A DNA stretch of 64,000 nt from an uncultured Bacteroidia bacterium (GTDB lineage Bacteria > Bacteroidota > Bacteroidia > Bacteroidales > Prolixibacteraceae). Shown here piece by piece: positions 26,948-36,009 of the stretch. The stretch's first letter is position 1. Each line of letters opens with the position of its first letter. The position numbers and the translations under genes were made by a program. The stretch covers positions 1-64,000 of the forward strand of contig CAIXZH010000035.1 of assembly GCA_903923905.1 (NCBI GenBank), in the 5' to 3' direction. The notes under the pieces were generated by a model, which saw nothing but the letters and a program-made list of their open reading frames with translations, was not told where the DNA came from and made no database searches.

Positions 26948-27826
26948 ATGGCAAAAGGTAAACCCCAGAAACTGAAGACAAGTTTATTCAGCTCATATTT
27001 TACGACTACTCTCAGTATTTCCATGATTCTTTTCCTCTTTGGGTTGTTAGGATTATTGCTGATCAATGCTCAAAGGCTCTCTGATTTTATGAAGGAAAAC
27101 ATCGGAGTAACCCTAATTTTAAAAGATGGGACCAAAGAAGTTGAAGTGATGAAGCTTCAGAAAACGCTTGAGACAACTAATTTCATCAAATCTACCAGGT
27201 TTGTTGATAAACAGAGTGCTGCGGCCGAACTAAAAAAGGAACTTGGAGAAGATTTTGTCGATTTTCTAGGTTTTAACCCACTGTTATCTTCAATTGACGT
27301 AACTGTTTATGCCGCCTATGCTAATCCGGACAGCCTTTACAGGCTTGAGAAAAAACTTCTGAGTCATCCGGAAATTCAGGAGGTTTATTACCAGCGCAAT
27401 CTGGTAAAGCAGTTGAATTCGAATGTAAGAAAAATAAGTCTTATCCTGCTGGCGCTAAGTTTTCTGATGTTTATTATTTTCGCTGCACTGATTAACAATA
27501 CGATTCGATTATCGATTTATTCCAAACGATTTTTAATTAATACCATGCAATTGGTTGGGGCAACCCGGTCGTTTATTCGACGTCCGTTTATCTTTAAAAG
27601 CGCCTTACATGGAATATATGGAAGTTTAATTGCCTGTTCAATGTTTCTGGCCCTCTTTTTCTCGTATCAGAATGAATTGAAATCATTCATAGATTTCCAA
27701 AATCCGACCTCTCTTGCACTAGTCGGAGGAGCTATTTTTATTATGGGAATTTTTATAACGCTGATATCCACTTATTTAGCTGTGAATAAATTTTTACGAA
27801 TGAAGTTTGATCAGCTCTTTTATTGA
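26948..27826 (+). CDS. ftsX: Cell division permease FtsX
   Basis: A 292-residue inner-membrane protein with four transmembrane segments: one near residues 20-40 and three in the C-terminal half. The periplasmic loop between the first two (LILKDGTKEVEVMKL ... VYYQRNLVKQ) is typical. FtsX works with the ATPase FtsE to control peptidoglycan hydrolases at the septum. ftsE is not adjacent. It begins the Bacteroidota block ftsX-DUF3098-truB-queA with short gaps. Confidence 0.9.
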   Translation: MAKGKPQKLKTSLFSSYFTTTLSISMILFLFGLLGLLLINAQRLSDFMKENIGVTLILKDGTKEVEVMKLQKTLETTNFIKSTRFVDKQSAAAELKKELGEDFVDFLGFNPLLSSIDVTVYAAYANPDSLYRLEKKLLSHPEIQEVYYQRNLVKQLNSNVRKISLILLALSFLMFIIFAALINNTIRLSIYSKRFLINTMQLVGATRSFIRRPFIFKSALHGIYGSLIACSMFLALFFSYQNELKSFIDFQNPTSLALVGGAIFIMGIFITLISTYLAVNKFLRMKFDQLFY

Positions 27827-27862
27827 ACTATCTTCGTAGGTTAGAAATAATATCTTTTTTAA

Positions 27863-28117
27863 ATGGCTACAAATACCGAGAATAAGGAGGAGCAGAGGTT
27901 TGCTTTGGGTAAAGAGAACCTCCGGCTTTTAGTGATTGGGGTACTGATTATCATCATAGGATTCGCTTTAATGGTTGGTGGTGGGAGTTCTGACCCCAAT
28001 GTGTTTAACAAGGAAATATTTGGTTTTCAAAGAATTGTTCTTGCTCCGATCGTAGTTATGATCGGTTTTGTATTTGAAATTTATGCAATCATGAAAAAAC
28101 CAGGATCGGTAAAATAA
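27863..28117 (+). CDS. DUF3098 small membrane protein
   Basis: An 84-residue protein with two hydrophobic helices (LLVIGVLIIIIGFALMVGG and IVLAPIVVMIGFVFEIYAIM) joined by a short polar loop rich in D, N and F. It has the length and layout of DUF3098 proteins, which sit after ftsX in Bacteroidota. The function is not known. In relatives an undecaprenyl-diphosphatase gene commonly follows; here truB follows 16 bases later. Confidence 0.85.
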   Translation: MATNTENKEEQRFALGKENLRLLVIGVLIIIIGFALMVGGGSSDPNVFNKEIFGFQRIVLAPIVVMIGFVFEIYAIMKKPGSVK

Positions 28118-28133
28118 AATTCTGGATTATTTA

Positions 28134-28829
28134 ATGATGCAATCAGAAATTCAAGCGTTAGATTTTCAAAAAGGGGAAATACTGGTTTTTGACAAACCAC
28201 TTGACTGGACGTCGTTTGATCTTGTTCATAAAGTCCGTTATATTATCTGCAAAAAGTTAAATATTAAGAAATTAAAGGTTGGACATGCTGGTACTCTCGA
28301 CCCAAAGGCAACCGGAATATTAATTTTGTGCACCGGTAAAGCAACTTCAAAAATTGAATCCCTTCAGGCAGACGAAAAGGAGTATGTGGCTACTTTAAAA
28401 TTTGGTGCGACTACACCCTCGTTTGATCTTGAAAGTGCTGAAGACGGATATTATTGTACCGATCATATATCAAAGGAACTTTTAACTGAAGTATTACAGA
28501 AATTTGTTGGTACCATTATGCAGGTTCCACCCGAATATTCGGCTGTTAAAATTAATGGGAAACGGGCCTATGAATATGCACGAAAAGGGATTGCAGTTGA
28601 AATAAAATCAAAGGTGCTTGAAATTAAAGAAATTGAAGTTTTAAGTTTCGATCTGCCAGAGGTAATACTCAGAATTGTTTGTGGGAAAGGCACTTATATT
28701 AGAGCACTTGCGCGTGATATTGGTGAAGCACTCAATAGTGGAGCTTATCTCACGGGATTGCGCCGTACCAGAATTGGAAATTATAGTCTGAATCAAGCCA
28801 TTGGTCTCTCAGATTTTTTAATGGCATAG
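28134..28829 (+). CDS. truB: tRNA pseudouridine synthase B
   Basis: Makes pseudouridine 55 in the T-loop of most tRNAs. The 231 residues form the catalytic domain without a long C-terminal PUA extension. The catalytic aspartate is D56 in VGHAGTLDPKATGIL; the YVATLKFGATT, PPEYSAVKINGKRAYE and CGKGTYIRALARDIGE blocks are all present. A second ATG immediately follows the first, so the exact start is ambiguous by one codon. Confidence 0.96.
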   Translation: MMQSEIQALDFQKGEILVFDKPLDWTSFDLVHKVRYIICKKLNIKKLKVGHAGTLDPKATGILILCTGKATSKIESLQADEKEYVATLKFGATTPSFDLESAEDGYYCTDHISKELLTEVLQKFVGTIMQVPPEYSAVKINGKRAYEYARKGIAVEIKSKVLEIKEIEVLSFDLPEVILRIVCGKGTYIRALARDIGEALNSGAYLTGLRRTRIGNYSLNQAIGLSDFLMA

Positions 28830-28899
28830 TCACAAAAGATTTGGTAAATAGTTGTTTATCATTAATATATATTAATATCAGCACAAATAGTCATCATCT

Positions 28900-29949
28900 A
28901 TGAAGCTTTCAAAATTTAAGTACAATTTACCGGATGAGCTCATTGCTTTACATCCTACCCCCAACAGAGATGAATCCCGATTAATGGTTTTAAACCGTAA
29001 TACTGGGGAAATCGAACATAAAATTTTTAAGGATGTAGTGGACTATTTTGGCAATAACGATATAATGGTGTTCAATAACACTAAGGTTTTCCCGGCACGT
29101 TTATATGGTAATAAGGAGAAAACCGGCGCTCAAATTGAGGTTTTTTTGCTTAGGGAGTTAAATCGGGAACAACGGTTATGGGATGTTCTGGTGGATCCTG
29201 CACGTAAAATCAGAATTGGAAATAAGCTCTATTTCGGCGACGATGATTTGCTTGTTGCTGAGGTTATTGATAATACCACCTCACGCGGACGGACATTACG
29301 TTTTCTCTTTGACGGTACTTACGAAGAATTTAAAGATACCCTGTATAATCTAGGTGAAACACCACTTCCAAAATTTATTAATCGTCCTGTTGAGGAAGAA
29401 GATGCACTACGTTATCAGACTGTTTATGCAAAGCATGAGGGGGCTGTTGCTGCGCCCACTGCAGGTTTGCACTTCAGCCGTGAACTATTGAAAAGACTTG
29501 AAATAAAGGGAGTCAATTTTGCCGATATTACCTTGCATGTTGGTTTGGGTAACTTTAGGAGCGTTGATGTTGAAGATCTTACTAAACATAAAATGGACTC
29601 TGAGCAGATTTGGATCCGGGATGAGGCTGTAGAAGTCGTAAATAATGCAAAACTCAATAAACAACATATTTGTGCAGTAGGCACAACGGTTATGAGGACC
29701 CTGGAAAGTTCTGTATCCACGAATGGTATGTTGAAGCCATATGAAGGATGGACCAATAAATTTATTTTCCCTCCTTACGATTTTTCAGTTGCCGACAGCA
29801 TGATATCAAACTTTCATCTTCCCCTGTCTACTCTGCTTATGATGGTTGCGGCTTTTGCTGGTTACGATAAACTTATGAATGCCTATAAGATAGCCATGAA
29901 GGAGAAATATCGCTTTGGAACCTATGGTGACGCGATGTTGATTATATAA
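28900..29949 (+). CDS. queA: S-adenosylmethionine:tRNA ribosyltransferase-isomerase QueA
   Basis: Transfers and isomerises the ribosyl group of SAM to preQ1-tRNA, forming epoxyqueuosine. The 349 residues are full length. Signature blocks include [46 protein letters not shown] and [12 protein letters not shown]. It agrees with the queD-queE pair at 48.5 kb, so this organism makes queuosine. A strong bidirectional terminator follows. Confidence 0.96.
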   Translation: MKLSKFKYNLPDELIALHPTPNRDESRLMVLNRNTGEIEHKIFKDVVDYFGNNDIMVFNNTKVFPARLYGNKEKTGAQIEVFLLRELNREQRLWDVLVDPARKIRIGNKLYFGDDDLLVAEVIDNTTSRGRTLRFLFDGTYEEFKDTLYNLGETPLPKFINRPVEEEDALRYQTVYAKHEGAVAAPTAGLHFSRELLKRLEIKGVNFADITLHVGLGNFRSVDVEDLTKHKMDSEQIWIRDEAVEVVNNAKLNKQHICAVGTTVMRTLESSVSTNGMLKPYEGWTNKFIFPPYDFSVADSMISNFHLPLSTLLMMVAAFAGYDKLMNAYKIAMKEKYRFGTYGDAMLII

Positions 29950-29967
29950 TGGGTATCAATTTTTTCA

Positions 29968-30008
29968 TTCAAAACAAAGGCCGGAAATTTTCCGGCCTTT
30001 GTTTTGAA
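29968..30008. terminator. Bidirectional terminator between queA and efp
   Basis: TTCAAAACAAAGGCCGGAAA (29968-29987) pairs perfectly with its reverse complement at 29989-30008, with one base at the centre. The GC core GGCCGGAAA is flanked by AAAAC and GTTTT tails, so it serves both convergent genes. Confidence 0.88.
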
Positions 30009-30022
30009 TAGATTTAAAAGGG

Positions 30023-30592
30023 TTATTTTTTAACCCTCTCGTAATAAGATTTATCGCGTGTGTCAATCCGAATAACATCTCCCTGGTTGATAAAAAGCGG
30101 AACCATGATTGTCGCACCTGTCTCAACAATTGCTTGCTTAAGAGCAGTTGATGAAGCGGTGTTTCCCCTGTCACCTGATTCTGTATAGGTGATTTCGAGT
30201 TCAATAAAGGGCGGAAACTCTACGGTAAGTGGGGTTTCAGTATCAGCATGATACATTATTTCAAGTGTCATTCCTTCCTTCATAAGATCTGCATTGTCGA
30301 CAAGTTCAGTACCTATTGAAACTTGCTCAAATGTCTCTGAATTCATAAAGTTAAAACCCATTTCATCTTTATAGAGGAATTGATAAGGTCTTCGTTCAAT
30401 ACGCACAGTATTAATTTTTGTTCCTACCGAAAAAGTATTATCAATCACCTTTCCCGATTTTAAATTCTTCAATTTTGTACGGACAAAGGCAGGACCTTTT
30501 CCCGGTTTTACATGTTGAAACGATACAATCTGAAATAATTGATCGTTAAACTCAATACACAGCCCGTTCCGGATTTCTGCTGTAGTTGCCAT
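30023..30592 (-). CDS. efp: Translation elongation factor P
   Basis: Rescues ribosomes stalled at polyproline stretches. The 189 residues form the three beta-barrel domains. The tip of domain I reads VKPGKGPAFVR, with K32 at the position that is post-translationally modified in other bacteria; no modification enzyme is encoded in the window. The C-terminal OB domain ends with the family block GDVIRIDTRDKSYYERV. It is a single gene with its own promoter. Confidence 0.97.
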   Translation of the reverse strand: MATTAEIRNGLCIEFNDQLFQIVSFQHVKPGKGPAFVRTKLKNLKSGKVIDNTFSVGTKINTVRIERRPYQFLYKDEMGFNFMNSETFEQVSIGTELVDNADLMKEGMTLEIMYHADTETPLTVEFPPFIELEITYTESGDRGNTASSTALKQAIVETGATIMVPLFINQGDVIRIDTRDKSYYERVKK

Positions 30593-30651
30593 TGTCTTTT
30601 GTATTTATGATATTTATAAACTAGTGAAAAACCCTTAAGGGAAATTTTTTG

Positions 30652-30659
30652 CAAATTTA
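30652..30659 (-). promoter_or_regulatory. -7 promoter box for efp
   Basis: The minus strand reads TAAATTTG, an exact TAnnTTTG match, 60 bases before the efp start. The leader would include the palindrome CCCTTAAGGG (30632-30641). The rest of 30593-30927 shows no gene. Confidence 0.5.
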
Positions 30660-30927
30660 GACAAATCGTTTAAATCCCGGAAATAATATTTCCAATCATC
30701 CAAATTAAGTTTTAGCGATATAAATTACAGATATATAAATAGTTAAAATAAATTGTTGCCTGATTATTATTTTTCGAATTTGTTGACAAGAAACATTACG
30801 GCATCATTTTTAATTGATTTTATCTCAAAGAGTTATTTTCTTTGACAATATTCATGTTGGTTTTACAAAGCTGGATTTACCACTACATTTTATTCTAAAT
30901 TTGGCAACGGATAATTTTATTTTTTTG

Positions 30928-31686
30928 ATGATTGATTGGTCTTCCCCTTTAGTGCATTCTTCTGTTGATTGGGTGTTCATTGTGCTTTGCGCAATGCTTA
31001 TAGGAATGTCAAAAACTGGTGTTCCCGGTGTTTCGATGATTGTTGTTCCAACATTGGCGTTAATATTTGGCGGGAAACAATCTACAGGAGTTCTACTTCC
31101 AATTTTAATTGTGGCAGATGTATTTGCAGTGATTTATTACCATAGACATGCAAATTGGAAACATCTGATAAAGGCGCTTCCATGGGCATTGGCAGGTCTT
31201 GTTCTGGCTCTTTGGATTGGCTATCAGGTTAATGATCAGCAGTTCAAACGAATGATTGCAGTTATTGTCTTTTTGAGTATTGCTCTGATGATATTGAATG
31301 ATTATGGATTTAAAAATAGAGTAGTAGCCGATCATTGGTGGTTTGCGGCGATCTTAGGTATTGTCGGGGGGTTTGCAACGATGATCGGAAATGTTGCAGG
31401 ACCAATTTTTGCAATTTATTTATTAGCTATGCATTTAGATAAAAAGAGTTATATCGGTACTACAGCCTGGTTCTTTTTCATCATCAATTTATCAAAATTT
31501 CCACTTCAGGCTTTCGTCTGGAAAAATATCAATATTAACACCTTAACGGTTGATATATTGGTTATTCCGGCCATAGCGGCAGGCGCCTTGATCGGTATAT
31601 ACGCTGTAAAGCGTATTCCGGAGATAATCTATAAATGGCTGGTCATAGTAATTACTGCAATTTCAGCATTTCTTATTTTTATCTAA
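30928..31686 (+). CDS. TSUP family (TauE/SafE) transporter
   Basis: Inner-membrane permease of about 252 residues with seven to eight helices. Family features are the repeated glycine-rich segments LIGMSKTGVPGVSMIVVPTLALIFGGKQSTGVLLP and GGFATMIGNVAGPIFAIYLLAMHLDKKSYIGTTAWFFFIIN. Members export or import sulfite, sulfoacetate or other small organic anions; the substrate is not evident here. I chose the ATG at 30928. The open frame extends upstream to a TTG at 30814, but that part does not resemble the family. Confidence 0.87.
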   Translation: MIDWSSPLVHSSVDWVFIVLCAMLIGMSKTGVPGVSMIVVPTLALIFGGKQSTGVLLPILIVADVFAVIYYHRHANWKHLIKALPWALAGLVLALWIGYQVNDQQFKRMIAVIVFLSIALMILNDYGFKNRVVADHWWFAAILGIVGGFATMIGNVAGPIFAIYLLAMHLDKKSYIGTTAWFFFIINLSKFPLQAFVWKNININTLTVDILVIPAIAAGALIGIYAVKRIPEIIYKWLVIVITAISAFLIFI

Positions 31687-31881
31687 TTTGAGGCTATATT
31701 AGTGTTATATATTTAAATAATTGATTATCTTCTAATTATAATATACTTGATCATTTTAGTATGTTGAACTGTTTCTGCGATTGTTCAAATTTTTATAACT
31801 TTAACCCCGCACTTGTCAAGAGATTTCAAATTGACAAATGATCGTAGTGGGTGCAAAATACTGGTTTTAAATAGTGATGCA

Positions 31882-33111
31882 ATGAGAATAAGTAAAAAAC
31901 TAAGATTTATAATTTTAATTCCAATTGGGATTTTGATAATTCTATCTGTACTTTTTATATCCCGCAGTTTAATGCCACAGGCAATAAATTTAAAGGATTG
32001 TATTATCCTTAGTGTGGACAAGGGGGATATATATCAGGTTATACCGGCTATGGGGACCGTAGAGGCTGAAAACGAAGTGCTTATTCGAAGTCCTTATCCA
32101 AGCATTGTTAAGCAGATTATTAAGGAACCTGGGAGCAAGGTTAAGCAGGGAGATCTTATTCTTGTTTTGGAGGATGGTCCGATTAAGGATGAGATTAGTA
32201 AAATAAACGACCAGCTGGATTTAAAGCGAAACACTCTTGAAAAAAATAAACTGAGTGAAGTTAGCGCTAATGTAGACCTGAATTACAGTGAGGAAGTGAA
32301 GAAATTAAATATTACCTCTCTTAAATCACAGCTTGCTGACGAAAGCCAACTTTTGGAAGTTGGGGGGATTTCTCCGGCAAAGATCGAAAAAACTAAAGAA
32401 GAGATTGCACTTGCAGAGAAGGATCTTGTGATGCTTAAACAAAAGAATGGAATAAGGGTAAAACAGTTAAAGGCAGAGGAAACAGGTTTAGTTTTGGAAA
32501 TTAATATGCAGGAGAAGGAGTTGTCGGATAAAATGAAAATCCTGGGTCAGATGCATCTTACTGCACCATCAAGCGGAATAGTACTTTCAATTACCAATAA
32601 GGTAGGTGAAAAGGTAAATACGGATAATGTATTGATCCGGATGTCAGATCTTTCTACTTTTAAAATTTCAGGGTCTGCAGAGGATAAACAGGCAGAATTC
32701 ATCAAGACGGGGAGGAAAGTTTTCGCTATTATTGACAATGATCGGCTTCCAGGAGCTATTGGAATAGTAAACCCTATGATCGAAAATGGGAAGGTGCAAT
32801 TTAATGTTCATTTGGAAGAGAAAAGTCATCCAAAGCTCCTTTCAAATCAAAGAATAGTGTTGTGGGTTGTTGGTGCCGAAGCTGAGAATACAACGAGGAT
32901 AAAAAATCTTGGCTTGTTTGATAAAGAATCCATGAACACGCTATATGTTCTGAATAACGGAACAGCTGTACGCCGTGAAGTTACAACGGGAATTAAAAAT
33001 CCTGATTATATTCAGATGTTAACTGGCGTGGAGGAAGGTGAAAAGATTATTCTTCCAAAAAGGGGAATGTCAGCTTTTCGCAATGAAAAAAGTGTCGTAA
33101 TTAACAATTGA
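31882..33111 (+). CDS. HlyD-type periplasmic adaptor (membrane fusion protein)
   Basis: About 409 residues. An N-terminal membrane anchor (LRFIILIPIGILIILSVLFI) is followed by a biotinyl-lipoyl-like half motif (EVLIRSPYPSIVKQI), a long lysine- and glutamate-rich coiled-coil hairpin (about residues 95-215), the second half (MHLTAPSSGIVLSI) and a beta-barrel domain. It should link an inner-membrane pump to the TolC protein encoded three bases later. No pump gene lies beside it. I chose the ATG at 31882; a TTG at 31813 would add 23 non-conserved residues. Confidence 0.85.
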   Translation: MRISKKLRFIILIPIGILIILSVLFISRSLMPQAINLKDCIILSVDKGDIYQVIPAMGTVEAENEVLIRSPYPSIVKQIIKEPGSKVKQGDLILVLEDGPIKDEISKINDQLDLKRNTLEKNKLSEVSANVDLNYSEEVKKLNITSLKSQLADESQLLEVGGISPAKIEKTKEEIALAEKDLVMLKQKNGIRVKQLKAEETGLVLEINMQEKELSDKMKILGQMHLTAPSSGIVLSITNKVGEKVNTDNVLIRMSDLSTFKISGSAEDKQAEFIKTGRKVFAIIDNDRLPGAIGIVNPMIENGKVQFNVHLEEKSHPKLLSNQRIVLWVVGAEAENTTRIKNLGLFDKESMNTLYVLNNGTAVRREVTTGIKNPDYIQMLTGVEEGEKIILPKRGMSAFRNEKSVVINN

Positions 33112-33114
33112 GCG

Positions 33115-34641
33115 ATGGCCAAAAAACCGATCATTTATATTTTGGGCATTATCATACTCCTTCTGTCTGGAGATATTCTTAAGGCTCAGGAGAAAAAGGG
33201 GGGCAGTGAAGAGGTAAAAATGAAATTCAACCTTAGCCTTTACAATATAGTAGAACTTGCAATAGGGAAGTCTTCTGCTGTAAAGTACGTTCAAAACACA
33301 AATGTCAATTCTTTTTGGCGGTGGAAAAATTTCCAGAAAACTTTTCTTCCAAATCTGGTTATCGCCGGAACTTTACCAAATTTTAACCAAACTACTATTC
33401 CGGTTACCCAGCCGGATGGGAGCATCCAATTCAAAGCGGTATCCAACCTGATGTCTTCTGCGAATCTATCTCTTAATCAATATATTCCAATAACTGGGAC
33501 CTATATTTATGCCTCAACATCCGCCAATCGGGCACAGGACTATTATCAGCATCTTACAACCTTTTCGGGAAACCCGGTATCAGTAGGTTTTTATCAGCCA
33601 ATTTTTGCCTATAACTGGATGAAATGGTCGAAGAAGTTAGAACCAATGATTTATAACGAGTCGCAAAAGAATTTTATTCAAGCTATTGAGGGTATTGCCT
33701 ACAATGCCACCCTAAGGTTCTTCAATTATCTTCGGATACAAACCGACTTTAAGCTTGCTGAAAGTGCACTTAAAAATAGCAATGATAATCTGAGGATTGC
33801 AAAAACCAAACAAAAACTGGGTCAAATCTCGGAAAATGATTTTTCCAGAATTGAATTATCGGTATTAAATGCGCAAAAGGCTTTGAACTCTGCTGGTATG
33901 CAATTAAAAAATTCCGATTTTGAACTTAAGTCATATGTGGGCATTGACCAAAATGAGCAAATTGAATTACAGATGCCATTGAATATCATTCTGTTTGATA
34001 TTGATTCAAAAAAAGCACTTTTAGAGGCCAAAGCCAACCGGCCTGAAGCTGTGAACTTTGAAAGAAGATTGGTTAATGCTGATCAGGCATTGACACAGGC
34101 TAAACGGGCCTCCGGATTAGTTGCTACTTTATCAGGAAGTTACGGATTGTCAAATAGTAGTACTTCGATTGCGGGGATTTATAATAATCCTCAAAAATCT
34201 GAGGTTCTCCAATTGACAATGAGTGTCCCTATACTTGATTGGGGGAGGGCTGCCTCAGCAGTTAAAATGGCTGAATCGCAGCGCGATCTGGCTGAATTTG
34301 ACGTGCAAAAGGCAAAGGAAGATTTCGATAGAAGTGTAATTGTTCAGGTTGAACAGTTTGGACTTTTAAGAGGTCAATTGGTTACCGCAAAGGAAGCCGA
34401 CAGGGTTGCAGAAAATGGGTATAGAATTGCCCTTAAAAGGTTCCAAAATGGAGAGATCAGTATCACTGACCTTAATATTGCCCTCTCTGAACGTGAAAGT
34501 GCAAAACGTGACTATATCGGATCGCTTTCTACATATTGGCTGGCTTATTACAATCTTAGGATTCTTACCCTTTATGACTTCGAAACTAATCAAAAAATCA
34601 GTTATGAGAATCCTATGCTTGCATCAGGCTCGGGTAAGTGA
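33115..34641 (+). CDS. TolC-family outer membrane protein
   Basis: A 508-residue exported protein with a cleavable signal peptide ending near DILKAQEKK. Two repeats of outer membrane efflux protein helices follow, each rich in alanine and glutamine heptads (ADQALTQAKRASGLVATLSGSYGLS; SQRDLAEFDVQKAKEDFDRSV). It forms the outer-membrane duct of a tripartite export system. The gene begins three bases after the adaptor gene, so the two are co-expressed. Confidence 0.85.
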   Translation: MAKKPIIYILGIIILLLSGDILKAQEKKGGSEEVKMKFNLSLYNIVELAIGKSSAVKYVQNTNVNSFWRWKNFQKTFLPNLVIAGTLPNFNQTTIPVTQPDGSIQFKAVSNLMSSANLSLNQYIPITGTYIYASTSANRAQDYYQHLTTFSGNPVSVGFYQPIFAYNWMKWSKKLEPMIYNESQKNFIQAIEGIAYNATLRFFNYLRIQTDFKLAESALKNSNDNLRIAKTKQKLGQISENDFSRIELSVLNAQKALNSAGMQLKNSDFELKSYVGIDQNEQIELQMPLNIILFDIDSKKALLEAKANRPEAVNFERRLVNADQALTQAKRASGLVATLSGSYGLSNSSTSIAGIYNNPQKSEVLQLTMSVPILDWGRAASAVKMAESQRDLAEFDVQKAKEDFDRSVIVQVEQFGLLRGQLVTAKEADRVAENGYRIALKRFQNGEISITDLNIALSERESAKRDYIGSLSTYWLAYYNLRILTLYDFETNQKISYENPMLASGSGK

Positions 34642-34708
34642 TTAATTGTAGATCAGTGCTAAAATTTGTAATTTCAAAAATCAAAGTCTTGTCTAATTGC
34701 ATGTAATA

Positions 34709-35344
34709 ATGAATAAAATATTTCAGTTTATCTTGATCATAACCATTTCACTTGTTTTTTCAGGCTGTAACAATTTCAAACCAAAGAAATCAAAGGAAGA
34801 TCTTAAGATCGCATTTAACATTGAATCAACTAACTCTGAGAAATATTCTAAATATGCCCAAGCTGCAGTAAAAGAAGGCTTTGATACTATTGCCCAACTG
34901 TTTGAAGCTGTTTCCAAATCGGAAAGTATTCATGCTGCCAATCATGGGAAAACCTTAGAGAAATTTGGAATAGATGCAGGAAGTGCTGAAGTTGCCAGTT
35001 TTGAAGTTAAATCGACTGCCGAAAATCTTAAAGCAGCGATCAAGGGAGAGACCTATGATATGCAAACAAGCTATCCTGTGTATATCCGGGATGCAGAGCA
35101 GGAAAAAATTCCGGAAATAGCCAGATCATTCACCTGGGCCTGGAATGGTGAAAAAAAACATTTTATTTACCTGCGAAAGGCACAGGAAAGCCTGATTAAA
35201 GGGAACCAGACTAATCTCCCATACCTTTGGTTGGTCTGCCCAACGTGCGGAAATACCTATTGTATATCTGATGTAAAGGCATTATGTGATTTTTGCCTGA
35301 CAAAACAGGAGAATTTTCTCGGGTACCGCAAAACAGCAGAATAG
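34709..35344 (+). CDS. Lipid-anchored rubrerythrin-like protein
   Basis: About 211 residues. A signal peptide ends in the lipobox VFSGC, with the lipidated cysteine at C20. The helical ferritin-like diiron domain has E-rich helices (IESTNSEKYSKYAQ, SKSESIHAANHG, EQEKIPEIARSFTWAWNGEKKHF). The C-terminal rubredoxin-like domain has C177-x2-C180 and C193-x2-C196. Rubrerythrins reduce peroxide and are normally cytosolic, so export is notable. I chose the ATG at 34709, which leaves the signal peptide intact; a TTG at 34697 is less likely. The thiol peroxidase gene lies convergently next door. Confidence 0.82.
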   Translation: MNKIFQFILIITISLVFSGCNNFKPKKSKEDLKIAFNIESTNSEKYSKYAQAAVKEGFDTIAQLFEAVSKSESIHAANHGKTLEKFGIDAGSAEVASFEVKSTAENLKAAIKGETYDMQTSYPVYIRDAEQEKIPEIARSFTWAWNGEKKHFIYLRKAQESLIKGNQTNLPYLWLVCPTCGNTYCISDVKALCDFCLTKQENFLGYRKTAE

Positions 35345-35345
35345 T

Positions 35346-35385
35346 ACCCGGAAAAGTGGCACATTGTACCTACCACTTCCTGGGC
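35346..35385. terminator. Imperfect hairpin between rubrerythrin and tpx genes
   Basis: CCCGGAAAAGTGG and CCACTTCCTGGG form an interrupted stem around a loop of about 13 bases in the gap between two convergent genes. A T-rich tract (TAATTTATTTTATTG) follows on the plus strand. Probable terminator, but the stem is bulged. Confidence 0.4.
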
Positions 35386-35413
35386 TAATTTATTTTATTG
35401 TTACCTGGCTTAA

Positions 35414-35923
35414 TCAGAGATCTTTAACTAAAATCAATGCAGCATCATAATCAGGCTCATTGGTTACTTCAGAAACATATTCAACATACCGGACAATACC
35501 TGATTTATCAATCACGACTGTTCCACGGGCCAGCAAGCGGAGCTCTTTGATCACAAAGCCATATTTTTCACCAAAATCGAGGTCTTTATGGTCTGAAATT
35601 GTTACGATATTATCGAGACCCTCTGCGGCACAAAATCGGCTTTGAGCAAAAGGGAGATCGCAGGATACTGATAAAACCACTACGTCCCTGAGTTGATTGA
35701 CCTCGGCATTAAATCTTCTGTTCTGCGCTGCACAAACACTGGTATCAACCGATGGATAGGCCGCAATAATCACCGTTTTTCCAGCGTAATCTGAAAGCTT
35801 AACCGAAGTAAGGCCGGTTCCAACCGCAATAAAATCCGGAGCCTTGTCTCCAACTTTAATTTCATTCCCTAACAACGTTAGGGGATTGCCTGCAAACGTA
35901 ATTTTAACTGAACTCTCTTTCAT
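35414..35923 (-). CDS. tpx: Thiol peroxidase (Tpx, atypical 2-Cys peroxiredoxin)
   Basis: Reduces hydrogen peroxide and alkyl hydroperoxides using thioredoxin. The 169 residues match the family. The peroxidatic cysteine is C64 in PSVDTSVCAAQNRRF, and the resolving cysteine is C98 in FAQSRFCAAEG; the spacing of 34 is that of E. coli Tpx. There is no signal peptide. It converges with the rubrerythrin gene, so two peroxide-reducing systems lie together. Confidence 0.95.
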   Translation of the reverse strand: MKESSVKITFAGNPLTLLGNEIKVGDKAPDFIAVGTGLTSVKLSDYAGKTVIIAAYPSVDTSVCAAQNRRFNAEVNQLRDVVVLSVSCDLPFAQSRFCAAEGLDNIVTISDHKDLDFGEKYGFVIKELRLLARGTVVIDKSGIVRYVEYVSEVTNEPDYDAALILVKDL

Positions 35924-36001
35924 TCGAATATACTTTGAATTTAAATTAATGATTTACATTATTAGAAACAAGTTGCAGGTTCAAAAAGTTGCCTGAACCC
36001 G

Positions 36002-36009
36002 CAAATTTA
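36002..36009 (-). promoter_or_regulatory. -7 promoter box for tpx
   Basis: TAAATTTG on the minus strand, an exact TAnnTTTG match, overlapping the last codons of the gene upstream. It would give tpx a promoter independent of the envelope group and a leader of about 70 bases, in which GGTTCA and TGAACC form a small inverted repeat. Confidence 0.45.
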
